A stretch of 64,000 nucleotides of DNA, from NCBI GenBank assembly GCA_045660865.1, contig JAZREP010000028.1, positions 1-64,000 on the forward strand. The letters run 5' to 3'. Under the pieces are notes generated by a model. That model did not search any database, was not told the origin of the DNA, and worked only from the letters and a program-made list of their open reading frames with translations. Position numbers and translations under genes: made by a program. Source of the DNA: CAZRRV01 sp045660865 (GTDB lineage Bacteria > Bacillota > Clostridia > Oscillospirales > Acutalibacteraceae). Of this stretch, positions 17,874-26,436 are shown in pieces. The first letter of the stretch is position 1, and each line of letters begins with the position of its first letter.

Positions 17874-19001
17874 ATGTCAATTACCATCAAGGGCCATCAT
17901 CCCTGCGGCGACTTAGCTATAATTGCCATGCGAGGTTGTGAAGAACTTGCGGCAAAAGTAGACTATTATTTAATGCAGTGGAGAGGGCTTCCGGACGAGC
18001 ATACCTTTGTTATCGAATCAAAATGCCCTCGTTTCGGCACCGGTGAGGCTAAGGCTGTTCTTTCGCACACTGCCAGAGGCTTGGATGTTTACATTATTTG
18101 TGACTGCTTCAATTATGGTGTCACTTATAAAATGTACGGCAAAGAGGTACCGATGAGCCCCGATGACCATTACCAAGATTTAAAGCGTGTTATTATGGCG
18201 TTGGGCGGCAAGGCAAGACGAATTACAGTTGTTATGCCGATGCTTTATGAAGGCCGCCAGCACAGACGCACCACTCGTGAGTCCCTTGACTGTGCATTGG
18301 CTATGCAGGAGCTTGTATCAATGGGTGTTAAAAACATTATCACCTTTGACGCTCACGACCCCCGTATTCAAAATGCTATTCCGCTGGACGGATTTGACAA
18401 TGTTCAACCCACCTACCAGATGATTAAATCTCTGCTTAAAACCATACCCGACGTCAAGATTGACCGAGACAATATGATGATTGTTTCTCCCGATGAGGGT
18501 GCTATGGGCAGATGTATTTACTACTCCTCTGTTTTAGGTTTAGAGCTTGGTATGTTCTATAAGCGCCGCAACTATTCGGTTATTGTTAACGGCAAAAACC
18601 CGATTGAAGCGCACGAGTTCCTTGGAAACAATGTTGCAGGCAAAGACATTATAATTGTTGACGATATGATTTCATCCGGCGAATCAATGCTTGATATTGC
18701 CGAGAAGTTAAAGAAAATGGATGCAAAACGCATTTTCGTCTTCACCACTTTTGGTCTGTTCGTTGAGGGCTTTGATAAGTTCGACGAATATTACAAGGAT
18801 GGTTTAATTGATAAAATCTTCACAACAAACCTCATTTACTCAACCCCCGAGTTACTTAAAAAAGAATGGTATCAAAGTGTAGATATGTCAAAATACATAG
18901 CCTATATCGTAGATACGCTTAATTATGACAATTCTATCAGTGACCTATTAAACCCTGTTGACCGCATTACCAAAGTGCTTGAAAAATACGGACAAAGATA
19001 A
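17874..19001 (+). CDS. prs: Ribose-phosphate pyrophosphokinase
   Basis: 375-residue PRPP synthetase-like protein, longer than the classic form of about 315 residues. The tandem phosphoribosyltransferase domains are visible: VVMPMLYEGRQHRRT in the first half and the PRPP-binding loop IIIVDDMISSGESM in the second. It makes PRPP from ribose-5-phosphate and ATP for nucleotide, His and Trp synthesis. The ATG follows a GGGGGAAT site. It is transcribed alone, divergently from thyX, with its own terminator. Confidence 0.85.
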   Translation: MSITIKGHHPCGDLAIIAMRGCEELAAKVDYYLMQWRGLPDEHTFVIESKCPRFGTGEAKAVLSHTARGLDVYIICDCFNYGVTYKMYGKEVPMSPDDHYQDLKRVIMALGGKARRITVVMPMLYEGRQHRRTTRESLDCALAMQELVSMGVKNIITFDAHDPRIQNAIPLDGFDNVQPTYQMIKSLLKTIPDVKIDRDNMMIVSPDEGAMGRCIYYSSVLGLELGMFYKRRNYSVIVNGKNPIEAHEFLGNNVAGKDIIIVDDMISSGESMLDIAEKLKKMDAKRIFVFTTFGLFVEGFDKFDEYYKDGLIDKIFTTNLIYSTPELLKKEWYQSVDMSKYIAYIVDTLNYDNSISDLLNPVDRITKVLEKYGQR

Positions 19002-19005
19002 AATA

Positions 19006-19035
19006 AAAGGACAGTTTGAAACTGTCCTTTTTTAT
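19006..19035. terminator. Bidirectional rho-independent terminator (prs / ricT)
   Basis: Ten-base-pair stem AAAGGACAGT with its complement around TTGAA, flanked by A and T runs, so it can serve both convergent genes. Confidence 0.85.
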
Positions 19036-19892
19036 TATGAATTTTGCTCGTCAGCAAGGTCTTGTTTGCTTACCTTACCCTTGCCGCTGCGAAGCACCTT
19101 AACTTTATCGCGGTGAACCCAAATAGGCGCCATCTCGTTATTTTTAAGTTTAACTGCCAGTTTTCCTGTAATAAGGTTGTGGTCAACGACCAATCCCTCC
19201 CCATCTTCGGTTTTAACAAGAGAACCGATTTTGGGTGTAAGACTTATTAAATAGGAATAGGCATCGTGTTCATATTGCAAGCAGCACATCAATCTGCCGC
19301 AGGCACCCGAAATTTTGGCAGGATTAAGCGACAAGCCTTGCTCCTTTGCCATTTTTATAGAAACCGGGTGAAAATCATCCAAGAAACGAGCACAGCAGAA
19401 CTGCTGACCGCAAATACCGAGACCGCCCAAAAGCTTTGCCTCATCACGTACACCGATTTGTCTTAATTCTATACGGGTGTGGAACATAGCCGCTAAATCT
19501 TTTACAAGATTTCTAAAATCAACACGTTCATCGGCGGTAAAATAGAACAGCATTTTACTTCCGTCAAAGGAAAGCTCTACATCCACCAAATTCATATCCA
19601 GCTTATGCTCTTCTATCTTTTTCCCACAGGCTTCCATAGCCTGTTTTTCTTTTGCTCTGTTTTGCTCTAACTTTTTTAAATCCTCATCGGTGGCACGACG
19701 TATTACGCTTTTAAGCTCGCCGACAATTTGGCTGTCATCAACAACCTTGTTTTCGGCTACAACCTCGCCGCATTCCATACCTCTGGCGGTGTCTACAATT
19801 ACCATATCCCCGGGCTTGAATTTATCGTTGCCCGGCGCAAAGGAGTAAATTCTTCCGTCTTGGCGGAATCTTACGCCGATAATTTCTTTCAT
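19035..19892 (-). CDS. ricT: RicT (YaaT) PSP1-domain protein
   Basis: 285-residue PSP1 family protein. The YaaT/RicT cysteine pattern is clear: LGICGQQFCCARF and SGACGRLMCCLQYE, around residues 125-165. In B. subtilis RicT with RicA and RicF carries Fe-S clusters and promotes RNase Y-dependent mRNA maturation, and thereby sporulation and competence. The start at 19892 follows AGAAAGG by nine bases. It follows holB by 19 bp, the same neighbourhood as in Bacillus (holB-yaaT). Confidence 0.9.
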   Translation of the reverse strand: MKEIIGVRFRQDGRIYSFAPGNDKFKPGDMVIVDTARGMECGEVVAENKVVDDSQIVGELKSVIRRATDEDLKKLEQNRAKEKQAMEACGKKIEEHKLDMNLVDVELSFDGSKMLFYFTADERVDFRNLVKDLAAMFHTRIELRQIGVRDEAKLLGGLGICGQQFCCARFLDDFHPVSIKMAKEQGLSLNPAKISGACGRLMCCLQYEHDAYSYLISLTPKIGSLVKTEDGEGLVVDHNLITGKLAVKLKNNEMAPIWVHRDKVKVLRSGKGKVSKQDLADEQNS

Positions 19893-19911
19893 AAACATAA
19901 ACCTTTCTGTT

Positions 19912-20847
19912 TTACATTTGGGCGGCACGAACGATTTTTTCGCACAGCACCGTTAAAAGCAAACCTTTATTCGCATTTTGCTGCGCCGATTTGTCGGCCT
20001 CTAAAATAACCTGTTGCAGATTAAGTAATCCTTGCATTGAAATATTGCAGTCGGAACTGCCTTTGGTTGCCTTATCCCGTATTGCTTTTGCGGCATACCG
20101 AGCCATTTGCTCTAAAAGTAAAACTATTTTATTTCTGTCACGTTCAAGAGTGGACAAAGCGCTTAAAAGCTCCATCGTTTTATCCTCTAAAGCCAGTTGC
20201 AAAAGCTCTTTAACATCCAACTCTAATGTGTTTTGTGTGCCTTTGAGCAAGGAAATTGCACTACCTATATTGCCCTCGCTTTCAAGCAATGCCTGTTTTG
20301 CATTTTCCTCTGCATAACCTTTACTGCAAAGATAGTCTAATCCTTTAGAAAAGTCAGGCGGAACAAGGGTAAATATTGAACAACGTGAGCGAATTGTTTC
20401 CAAAAGCTCTTTTCTGTTTTGAGTAATTAAAATAAACTGCACCCTGCCCGGAGGTTCCTCCAGCGTTTTCAAAAAGGCGTTTTGCGCCGCAGCGTTCATT
20501 TTCTCACAATCACACAGAATCATTACCTTACGGGCTGCTTGATTGGGTTTTATCATTGCATCGTCATTGATTTTTCTAACATCATCCACCGAGAACAGAG
20601 TTGGTTTTCCGGGGTAATAAACCAAAACATCGGGGTTTATGCGGTTTGCCGCCTGTTTACAGTTCAAACAATTTCCGCAAGCGTTACCGCTGTCACAAAC
20701 CAAGGCTTTAGCAATGGCGTGAGCAAGTGTCAAACGGCCGGTGCCACGTTGTCCCTCAATCATAACTGCATGGGGCAAACGCCCTGCTTTAAGCAGTGAA
20801 ACTATCCGTTCTTTTACGGCTTCGTTACCGATAATCTCTGATAGCAT
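19912..20847 (-). CDS. holB: DNA polymerase III subunit delta'
   Basis: 311-residue clamp-loader subunit. It begins MLSEIIGNEAVKERIVSLL and has a degenerate P-loop (GQRGTGRLT). The zinc module CDSGNACGNCLNC and the sensor region KTLEEPPGRVQFILIT are also present. It assembles with tau/gamma and delta to load the sliding clamp. The ATG at 20847 follows GGAAAGA; the gene overlaps nothing but starts 14 bp after the trpS stop. Confidence 0.9.
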   Translation of the reverse strand: MLSEIIGNEAVKERIVSLLKAGRLPHAVMIEGQRGTGRLTLAHAIAKALVCDSGNACGNCLNCKQAANRINPDVLVYYPGKPTLFSVDDVRKINDDAMIKPNQAARKVMILCDCEKMNAAAQNAFLKTLEEPPGRVQFILITQNRKELLETIRSRCSIFTLVPPDFSKGLDYLCSKGYAEENAKQALLESEGNIGSAISLLKGTQNTLELDVKELLQLALEDKTMELLSALSTLERDRNKIVLLLEQMARYAAKAIRDKATKGSSDCNISMQGLLNLQQVILEADKSAQQNANKGLLLTVLCEKIVRAAQM

Positions 20848-20860
20848 TATTCTTTCCACA

Positions 20861-21856
20861 TTACAGCACAAAGCCAATCTTCTTCATTGCCTTACCTACT
20901 GTGCGGTTAGCAATTCGCTCTGCACGTTCGGCACCTGCTCTGAAAATTTCTTCAAGCTGTTTTTTATCCTTCATATAATAATCAAACGATTCTCTGATGG
21001 GGCGAAGTTCCTCAATAACCGCCTCGGCCACCGCGGGCTTAAACACACCATAGCCTTGGCCCTCAAACTCATTTGCTATTTGCTCAGGAGTTTTTCCTGT
21101 AACGGCAGAATAAATACCGATTAAGTTATTTATACCATATCGACCCTCACCCACACAAACGCAGGCCTCAGAATCGGTTACAGCCCTTTTGAACTTACGC
21201 ATTATTTCTTCGGGAGTATCAATAATACTGATATAACTGTTGGGGTTTTCATCAGATTTGGACATTTTTCTGGTGGGGTCCTGCAAGGACATTACACGGG
21301 TACCACGCTTGCTGAAAAATGCCTCCGGCATACGGAATACATTACCATAAATATTATTAAATCTCTCAGCAACGTCTCTTGTAAGCTCCAAGTGCTGACG
21401 CTGGTCGTCACCTACCGGAACAAAATCGGGATTATAAAGCAAAATATCTGCCGCCATAAGGTCGGGGTAGGTAAAAAGACCCGCATTTACATTGTCGGCA
21501 TGTTTTTTTGATTTGTCTTTAAACTGGGTCATTCTGGAAAGCTCACCAAACTGGGTGTAACAGCTGAGCAACCAACCCATCTGAGCGTGGGCGCCTACCA
21601 TAGATTGAATAAACATTATGGATTTTTCGGGGTCTAGACCTGCTGCCAAGAAAAGTGCGCAGGTTGTGTATATTTGAGAGCGCAGTTTCGCAGGCTCCTG
21701 ACGTACTGTTATGGAATGTAAATCAGCAACCATAAACAGACAGTCATACTCATCTTGCATTTCTTTGCAGTTCTTTAAAGCACCGAGATAGTTGCCCAAT
21801 GTCAGCATTCCGCTGGGTTGAAAGCCGGTGAGAACTCTTTTACGTGTTTCTTCCAT
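20861..21856 (-). CDS. trpS: Tryptophanyl-tRNA synthetase
   Basis: 331-residue class I aminoacyl-tRNA synthetase, normal bacterial TrpRS length. The N-terminal GFQPSGMLTLGNYLGAL supplies the HIGH-equivalent (TLGN) and RKMSKSDENPNS is the KMSKS loop near residue 195. The ATG at 21856 has GAGGT seven bases upstream. It lies 5 bp behind the aminotransferase gene in the same transcription unit; no T-box leader is seen immediately upstream. Confidence 0.95.
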   Translation of the reverse strand: MEETRKRVLTGFQPSGMLTLGNYLGALKNCKEMQDEYDCLFMVADLHSITVRQEPAKLRSQIYTTCALFLAAGLDPEKSIMFIQSMVGAHAQMGWLLSCYTQFGELSRMTQFKDKSKKHADNVNAGLFTYPDLMAADILLYNPDFVPVGDDQRQHLELTRDVAERFNNIYGNVFRMPEAFFSKRGTRVMSLQDPTRKMSKSDENPNSYISIIDTPEEIMRKFKRAVTDSEACVCVGEGRYGINNLIGIYSAVTGKTPEQIANEFEGQGYGVFKPAVAEAVIEELRPIRESFDYYMKDKKQLEEIFRAGAERAERIANRTVGKAMKKIGFVL

Positions 21857-21861
21857 TTATC

Positions 21862-23052
21862 TTACCTCATAAATTCGGATATTGTGTTTCCTAAAATAGA
21901 CATACCTTTTTCAATTTGTTCCTTCGTAGGTGTTGAGTAGTTAAGACGGATACTGTCGGTCTTTCTTGTTAAGTCGGTGTAGAAGCTATTACCCGGCACA
22001 ACCGCAACTCCTCGTTTCACAAGCTCTGCACAAAGCGATGCAACATCTATTGATTCAGGCATCGTAACCCAAAGGAACATACCGCCCGAAACCTTATGAT
22101 AGGTTACGCCCTGCGGTAAATATTTATCGGCGCAAGCCTGCATAAACTCTGCTTTATCCTTATAGATTGCACGGATACGCTTTAAATGAGCGGCAAAATC
22201 AAGCTCAGTTATAAAGCGGTGGCAAATCATTTGATTTAAGATACCTGTGTGCACGTCACTAACCTGCTTGCAGGCAGTAATCTTTGCCATCAAAGAAGCA
22301 TCCGCCAAGCAATATCCCACACGAAGACCCGGAGATACCACCTTTGAAAAAGAGCCTGCATAAATAACACGGCCGTCGGTATCCAAAGACTTAATGCAAG
22401 GGATTTCCTCGCCCGAAAAACGAATGTCGCCATAGGGGTTATCTTCTATGATAAAGCAATTGTATTCCCTAGCTAACTCATACATTTTTTTGCGGCGTTC
22501 TAAAGAAAGGCAAACACCTGTGGGGTTTTGGAAATTGGGAATAGTATAAATAAAGCGTACATTTTTTGATGCTTTAAGTTGTTTTTCCAATTCCTCAATA
22601 ATCATACCGTCGCCATCAACCGGAACGCCCGCCAATTTTACACCGTAAGAACGGAAAGCGTTAAGAGAGCCGATAAAACTGGGCTCCTCGCAAATAATGG
22701 TGTCACCCTCGTTGCAAAGGACCTTTGTGCTGAGCTCCATAACCTGCTGTGCGCCGGCTGTGATAATAAGGTCATCCTTTTCTGTGCCGATATTAAGACG
22801 CTTTTTTAAATCGGCTTTCAAAAAGTTGCGCAAGGGTTCATAGCCCTCGGTTATTGAATATTGTAAAGCCGCCAACGGGTTTTCTTTTAAAATTTGGGCG
22901 GTTATATTTGAAATATCCTCAAAGGAAATTGAGTCACTCGCCGGATTGCCTGCCGAAAATGAAATAACGTCTGAATTTGCCGTAACTTTAAGTATTTCAC
23001 GTATTGCCGACGGCTTTAATTCCTCTACTCTATTTGAAAAATTATAATCCAT
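21862..23052 (-). CDS. PLP-dependent aminotransferase (class I/II)
   Basis: 396-residue fold-type I aminotransferase. The PLP lysine is in YAGSFSKVVSPGLRVGY near residue 235; ITAGAQQVME, NPTG and the C-terminal arginine context IRLNYS match the family. The N-terminus (VISFSAGNPASDSISF) resembles the 2-aminoadipate/aromatic aminotransferase LysN-MocR subgroup. The true amino acid substrate cannot be told from sequence alone. First gene of the aminotransferase-trpS-holB-ricT unit. Confidence 0.85.
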   Translation of the reverse strand: MDYNFSNRVEELKPSAIREILKVTANSDVISFSAGNPASDSISFEDISNITAQILKENPLAALQYSITEGYEPLRNFLKADLKKRLNIGTEKDDLIITAGAQQVMELSTKVLCNEGDTIICEEPSFIGSLNAFRSYGVKLAGVPVDGDGMIIEELEKQLKASKNVRFIYTIPNFQNPTGVCLSLERRKKMYELAREYNCFIIEDNPYGDIRFSGEEIPCIKSLDTDGRVIYAGSFSKVVSPGLRVGYCLADASLMAKITACKQVSDVHTGILNQMICHRFITELDFAAHLKRIRAIYKDKAEFMQACADKYLPQGVTYHKVSGGMFLWVTMPESIDVASLCAELVKRGVAVVPGNSFYTDLTRKTDSIRLNYSTPTKEQIEKGMSILGNTISEFMR

Positions 23053-23084
23053 ATTCGCTCACCTTAGAATTACATATTTAGTAT

Positions 23085-23113
23085 ATTTTATCACACTTTT
23101 ATGTTTAGGGCAA
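23085..23113 (-). promoter_or_regulatory. Promoter of the aminotransferase-trpS-holB-ricT unit
   Basis: Minus-strand TTGCCC (23108-23113), 17-bp spacer, TAAAAT (23085-23090) preceded by TGA, giving an extended -10. Confidence 0.6.
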
Positions 23114-23157
23114 GAGATAACCGACCATAATAATAAATATTTTATTGGGAGGTTTAT

Positions 23158-23715
23158 ATGAAAAGTCGAAATTATAAGGCAGTTGGCTCTTTTTTTCTTG
23201 CATTTGTGTTTTGCTGCGTTTTGTTTTTTGCAATTTCCTTTGCTATATTGTACGAGCCCCAGCCAAAACAAAACACAACCTCCGATGCGGTAGCGGTTAA
23301 TCAAGCAAAAGAGTTTTGCTTATATTTAAACCTCGGCGAAAAGCTTTACACCCTTGATATAAAGCCGCAGCAGACCTCTGCTTTTTTAGAAACGGCAAAG
23401 GCTGTCGAACTTGAAAATTGCGACCGAACAGTATCCCTCGATAAAACGACTTTGCGCACAATTTGTGAGCGCTTAGGCGGTATAGATTACACCGAAAACG
23501 GAACTGAAATGAAGCTTACGGGACAGCATTTTATAGACTATTACAACTCAGATAAATTTGATGAGCTTTTAAAAATTGTACTAACCAAGGTTTTTAAAAG
23601 CCGTGACAGTTTAAGCATTTCCTATTCGGTGCTGACCGATATTGCCGACACCGACATTTCATATATGGACTTTTACGAAAACGCTGATTATTTAATCGGT
23701 ATAACGGTTTATTAA
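23158..23715 (+). CDS. Membrane-anchored protein of unknown function
   Basis: 185-residue protein not recognised. A basic N-terminus is followed by one hydrophobic helix (about residues 12-32), then a hydrophilic domain that would be extracytoplasmic. No lipobox or catalytic motif is evident. The ATG follows GGGAGGTTTAT, an excellent ribosome binding site, and a strong terminator starts at the stop codon, so it is very probably a real single-gene unit. A segment LTGQHFIDYYNSDKF might be a ligand-binding loop, but this is speculative. Confidence 0.7.
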   Translation: MKSRNYKAVGSFFLAFVFCCVLFFAISFAILYEPQPKQNTTSDAVAVNQAKEFCLYLNLGEKLYTLDIKPQQTSAFLETAKAVELENCDRTVSLDKTTLRTICERLGGIDYTENGTEMKLTGQHFIDYYNSDKFDELLKIVLTKVFKSRDSLSISYSVLTDIADTDISYMDFYENADYLIGITVY

Positions 23716-23750
23716 AAAGGATGCGTAGAAATTCTACGCATCCTTTTATT
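23715..23750. terminator. Rho-independent terminator (bidirectional)
   Basis: Stem AAAAGGATGCGTAGAA with its complement TTCTACGCATCCTTTT, flanked by A and T runs, between the unknown membrane protein and the convergent nucleotidyltransferase. Confidence 0.85.
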
Positions 23751-23789
23751 TTATAGCAAACTGTTTTGCCGTACGCAAAAGAGGGGAAT

Positions 23790-24440
23790 TTATTTAAACC
23801 GTTTTTTACACCAAGCGAACAGGGTTTCGGACAATTCATTAAAGGCGATTGTTTCACCATCTTTCAATTTTATAAAAGTGCCCACAATCAATTTTTCGTC
23901 AATAGATACCAGAGCAGATAATTCCTCTTGATGACGGATATATTTTCCCGTTTCTCTAAAACATATTGCCTGTATCACAAAAAAAGCAGCCTTATATAGT
24001 CCTTTTAAAACATCTTCACTTTTTTCATAAAGCATATTATGAACACAGCCGTGATAAATATTGCATACACCTATTTTGATTGCTCTACTAATCGCCGTGT
24101 CGTCAATCAGCGTCAGCAATTCATCAAGACTTCCCTTAATCGGCTTTGTATCATAATAAAACTGAAAAAGGTCGGAAGGTTCCCAATTTAAAATTTCTTC
24201 TTTGCCCGAAAGGAAACCGCAAATCAATTCTCTGTGGGGTAAAGTATCCAGCATCGCATTATAGACCTGAATATCCGAAGCGGATAGTTCATCCAGTATT
24301 ACAACCATATCAATATCGCTTGTTTCGGTGGCTTCTCCACGACCGTAACTGCCTTGAAGACCAACAAACCATACACGTTCTCCAAAATTTTCATTTAAGG
24401 CTTGCGAAAACTTACGCAACCAAGCAGTAATTTCTATCAC
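23790..24440 (-). CDS. Nucleotidyltransferase-domain protein
   Basis: 216-residue protein whose N-terminal half has the nucleotidyltransferase motif GSYGRGEATETSDIDMVV (residues about 30-47), with DxD metal ligands in SDIDM. The C-terminal half is helical and substrate-binding-like. It resembles aminoglycoside nucleotidyltransferases and small housekeeping NTases in Clostridia. No evidence fixes the acceptor, so a resistance function should not be claimed. It starts with GTG at 24440 behind GAGGTTGTTGAT and has its own promoter. Confidence 0.75.
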   Translation of the reverse strand: MIEITAWLRKFSQALNENFGERVWFVGLQGSYGRGEATETSDIDMVVILDELSASDIQVYNAMLDTLPHRELICGFLSGKEEILNWEPSDLFQFYYDTKPIKGSLDELLTLIDDTAISRAIKIGVCNIYHGCVHNMLYEKSEDVLKGLYKAAFFVIQAICFRETGKYIRHQEELSALVSIDEKLIVGTFIKLKDGETIAFNELSETLFAWCKKRFK

Positions 24441-24481
24441 ATCAACAACCTCGCCAAGATTCTTATTTTTCGATTATTTTA

Positions 24482-24510
24482 ATTATACCAGCTTTGCCTT
24501 AATAATTCAA
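24482..24510 (-). promoter_or_regulatory. Promoter of the nucleotidyltransferase gene
   Basis: Minus-strand TTGAAT (24505-24510), 17-bp spacer ending in TGG, TATAAT (24482-24487), about 42 bp before the GTG start. Confidence 0.8.
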
Positions 24511-24515
24511 TTCAT

Positions 24516-24550
24516 ACAAAAAATCCCCTCGGCTTGCTCCGAGGAGATTT
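24516..24550 (-). terminator. Rho-independent terminator of the EamA transporter gene
   Basis: Minus-strand stem with CCTCGG/CCGAGG core around AGCAAG, followed by a run of T, just after the transporter stop. Confidence 0.8.
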
Positions 24551-24560
24551 ATGATTGAGT

Positions 24561-25454
24561 CTATGGTTTTACTTTTTTCTTAAATTCCAATTGGGAGCAG
24601 ACTATTCCGGCAAACATAATGATGCAGCCGAGGTAGTTTTTGAACTCTAACACTTCGTGTAGAAGTAAAACACCGCCTATTGCACTAAAAACCGACTCGG
24701 TAGAAAAAACTATTGTTGCAAAGGTGGGGTCTGCATCCTTTTGAGCAATAATCTGGCAAGTATATGCCACGCCAACCGACATAAAACCGCCGTACAATAT
24801 AGGGATTATGCCACCTGTAATTCCGCCGATTGTAATGGTTTCGGTAAAGACCGCTACTATACCGCTCAATATCGAACAGGTTAAAAACTGGCCTAAGCAA
24901 AAGGTTAATGAACTTATCGTGCTGGCATATCGGTCAACACACAAAATATGGAATGCCCAGAAAATTGCGCCGATAAATAAAAGTGCTTCACCGAGGCCGA
25001 ATTGTAGTTGTTCGCCCGACATACAAAGCAGGAACAAACCCACCACACACATAACAGCGCCAAGCCAAATATTTAGAGCGGTCTTTTTGCGCCAAATAAG
25101 GAAGGCGAAAACAGGCACAAGCACGGTGTAAAGCCCTGTTATAAAGCCCGATTTGCCCGAACTTTGAGTGATTTCCACGCCGTATTGTTGAAGCGAGGCG
25201 GCAATAAATAAAATTGCACCTGCCGGCAGGGATGCTTTTAATGAGTGCTTTATTTTTGCCTTGTCCTTATAGTCTTTACGCTCAAATATCGCAATAACGG
25301 GAATCAAGGACAGACCGCCGAGCATAAAACGAATAGCATTATAGGTCATACTGCCCATATGCTCTACCCCGACAACCTGTGCAACAAAGGCAAAGCCCCA
25401 TATTGAAGCGGTTACAAACAAAAGAATTGTAGACTTAACTTTTTTTAAATTCAT
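24561..25454 (-). CDS. EamA/DMT-family transporter
   Basis: 297-residue integral membrane protein with about ten hydrophobic helices arranged as two EamA repeats; the N-terminus reads LLFVTASIWGFAFVAQ, a hallmark of the drug/metabolite transporter superfamily. Substrate is unknown; relatives export amino acids or other metabolites. The ATG follows AGGAGATACATA. It is a single-gene unit with a promoter at 25593-25620 and a terminator. Confidence 0.85.
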   Translation of the reverse strand: MNLKKVKSTILLFVTASIWGFAFVAQVVGVEHMGSMTYNAIRFMLGGLSLIPVIAIFERKDYKDKAKIKHSLKASLPAGAILFIAASLQQYGVEITQSSGKSGFITGLYTVLVPVFAFLIWRKKTALNIWLGAVMCVVGLFLLCMSGEQLQFGLGEALLFIGAIFWAFHILCVDRYASTISSLTFCLGQFLTCSILSGIVAVFTETITIGGITGGIIPILYGGFMSVGVAYTCQIIAQKDADPTFATIVFSTESVFSAIGGVLLLHEVLEFKNYLGCIIMFAGIVCSQLEFKKKVKP

Positions 25455-25556
25455 TATGTATCTCCTAAAGATTTCAAAAATGCGGTTGCAAAATCTGCAT
25501 TATATATATTAATTTAAATTTTTATAAAATTTACTCTTCTATTTCGTAGCAGAATT

Positions 25557-25565
25557 TGGTATAAT
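25557..25565 (+). promoter_or_regulatory. Extended -10 promoter for the hydrolase-murF-ddl operon
   Basis: TGG followed by TATAAT (25560-25565), about 90 bp before the first gene of the plus-strand operon. The -35 region is poor. It faces the divergent EamA promoter 28 bp away, so the two transcripts overlap at their 5' ends. Confidence 0.5.
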
Positions 25566-25592
25566 GATTTTGTATGGATTTCGTATAGGGTT

Positions 25593-25620
25593 ATTATACT
25601 CCATAAATTTGCATTTGCAA
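25593..25620 (-). promoter_or_regulatory. Promoter of the EamA transporter gene
   Basis: Minus-strand TTGCAA (25615-25620), 16-bp spacer, TATAAT (25593-25598). It implies a leader of roughly 130 nt, in which I recognise no riboswitch. Confidence 0.65.
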
Positions 25621-25656
25621 CACATTTAGACAAAATTTGATGCTTTTGAAAAGCAG

Positions 25657-26424
25657 GTGATTTTTATTTACACTCAGGTTAACGGTTTGAACATATATTT
25701 TAACGATATAGGCAACGGCACACCAATCGTATTCCTACACGGATGGGGTGCTTCGGGCGAGGCGTTTTCCGGCATTATGGATTTTCTTTCCAAAAAGCCT
25801 TACCGCCTGATTGCAATAGATTTTCCCGGTTGCGGTAAAAGTGATTACCCACAAGCTCCGCTGAAATTAGAGGATTATGCTAACCTTGTTATGACAGTAT
25901 TAGATAACCTCTCAATTAAAGACCCCATTTTAGTTGGTCATTCCCACGGTGGACGAGTTGCACTTTACCTTGCGGGCAAGGGTCTTGTAAATCCTAAGAA
26001 GATGATTTTATTCGGTGCCGCAGGTATGAAAACAAAGCAAAGTCTTAAAAAGACATTGCGCACTTACAGTTACAAAATTGCAAAAAACTTTTTAACTTTG
26101 CCTGTGCTTCGCTCATATACTGAAAAACCTTTACAGCAACTAAGAGCGTATTTCGGCTCGGCTGATTACAATGCCGCACCTGAGGTGTTGCGCAAAACCT
26201 TAGTGCACCTTGTAAACCGAGACATTAGAGATTTGTTCGGTAACGTTAAGGCATCTACATTGCTCATCTGGGGTGAAAATGATACCGCTACTCCGCTTTA
26301 TATGGCACAGTATATGGAAAAAACCATACCCGACTGCGGTCTTTGTGTAATTAAAGATGCAGGACATTGGTGCTTTGCCGAAAGGCCTTTTGCCGTTTAT
26401 CCAATTCTTGACAGTTTTTTATAA
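25657..26424 (+). CDS. Alpha/beta hydrolase
   Basis: About 255-residue alpha/beta-hydrolase fold protein. The oxyanion region FLHGWGASGEAF, the nucleophile elbow GHSHGG (serine near 98), an acid in GENDTATP and a histidine in GHWCF form a complete triad. Substrate unknown. The GTG at 25657 is also part of an AGGTGA ribosome-binding sequence, so initiation may be at a non-standard codon a few codons in (ATT at 25666). First gene of a row with the MurF-like ligase and Ddl, 12 bp apart. Confidence 0.85.
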   Translation: MIFIYTQVNGLNIYFNDIGNGTPIVFLHGWGASGEAFSGIMDFLSKKPYRLIAIDFPGCGKSDYPQAPLKLEDYANLVMTVLDNLSIKDPILVGHSHGGRVALYLAGKGLVNPKKMILFGAAGMKTKQSLKKTLRTYSYKIAKNFLTLPVLRSYTEKPLQQLRAYFGSADYNAAPEVLRKTLVHLVNRDIRDLFGNVKASTLLIWGENDTATPLYMAQYMEKTIPDCGLCVIKDAGHWCFAERPFAVYPILDSFL

Positions 26425-26436
26425 AGGCGTGATTTT

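Noticed and set aside
23790..24440. Aminoglycoside resistance gene
   Set aside because: Only the general nucleotidyltransferase motif is visible; there is no substrate evidence and no mobile context.
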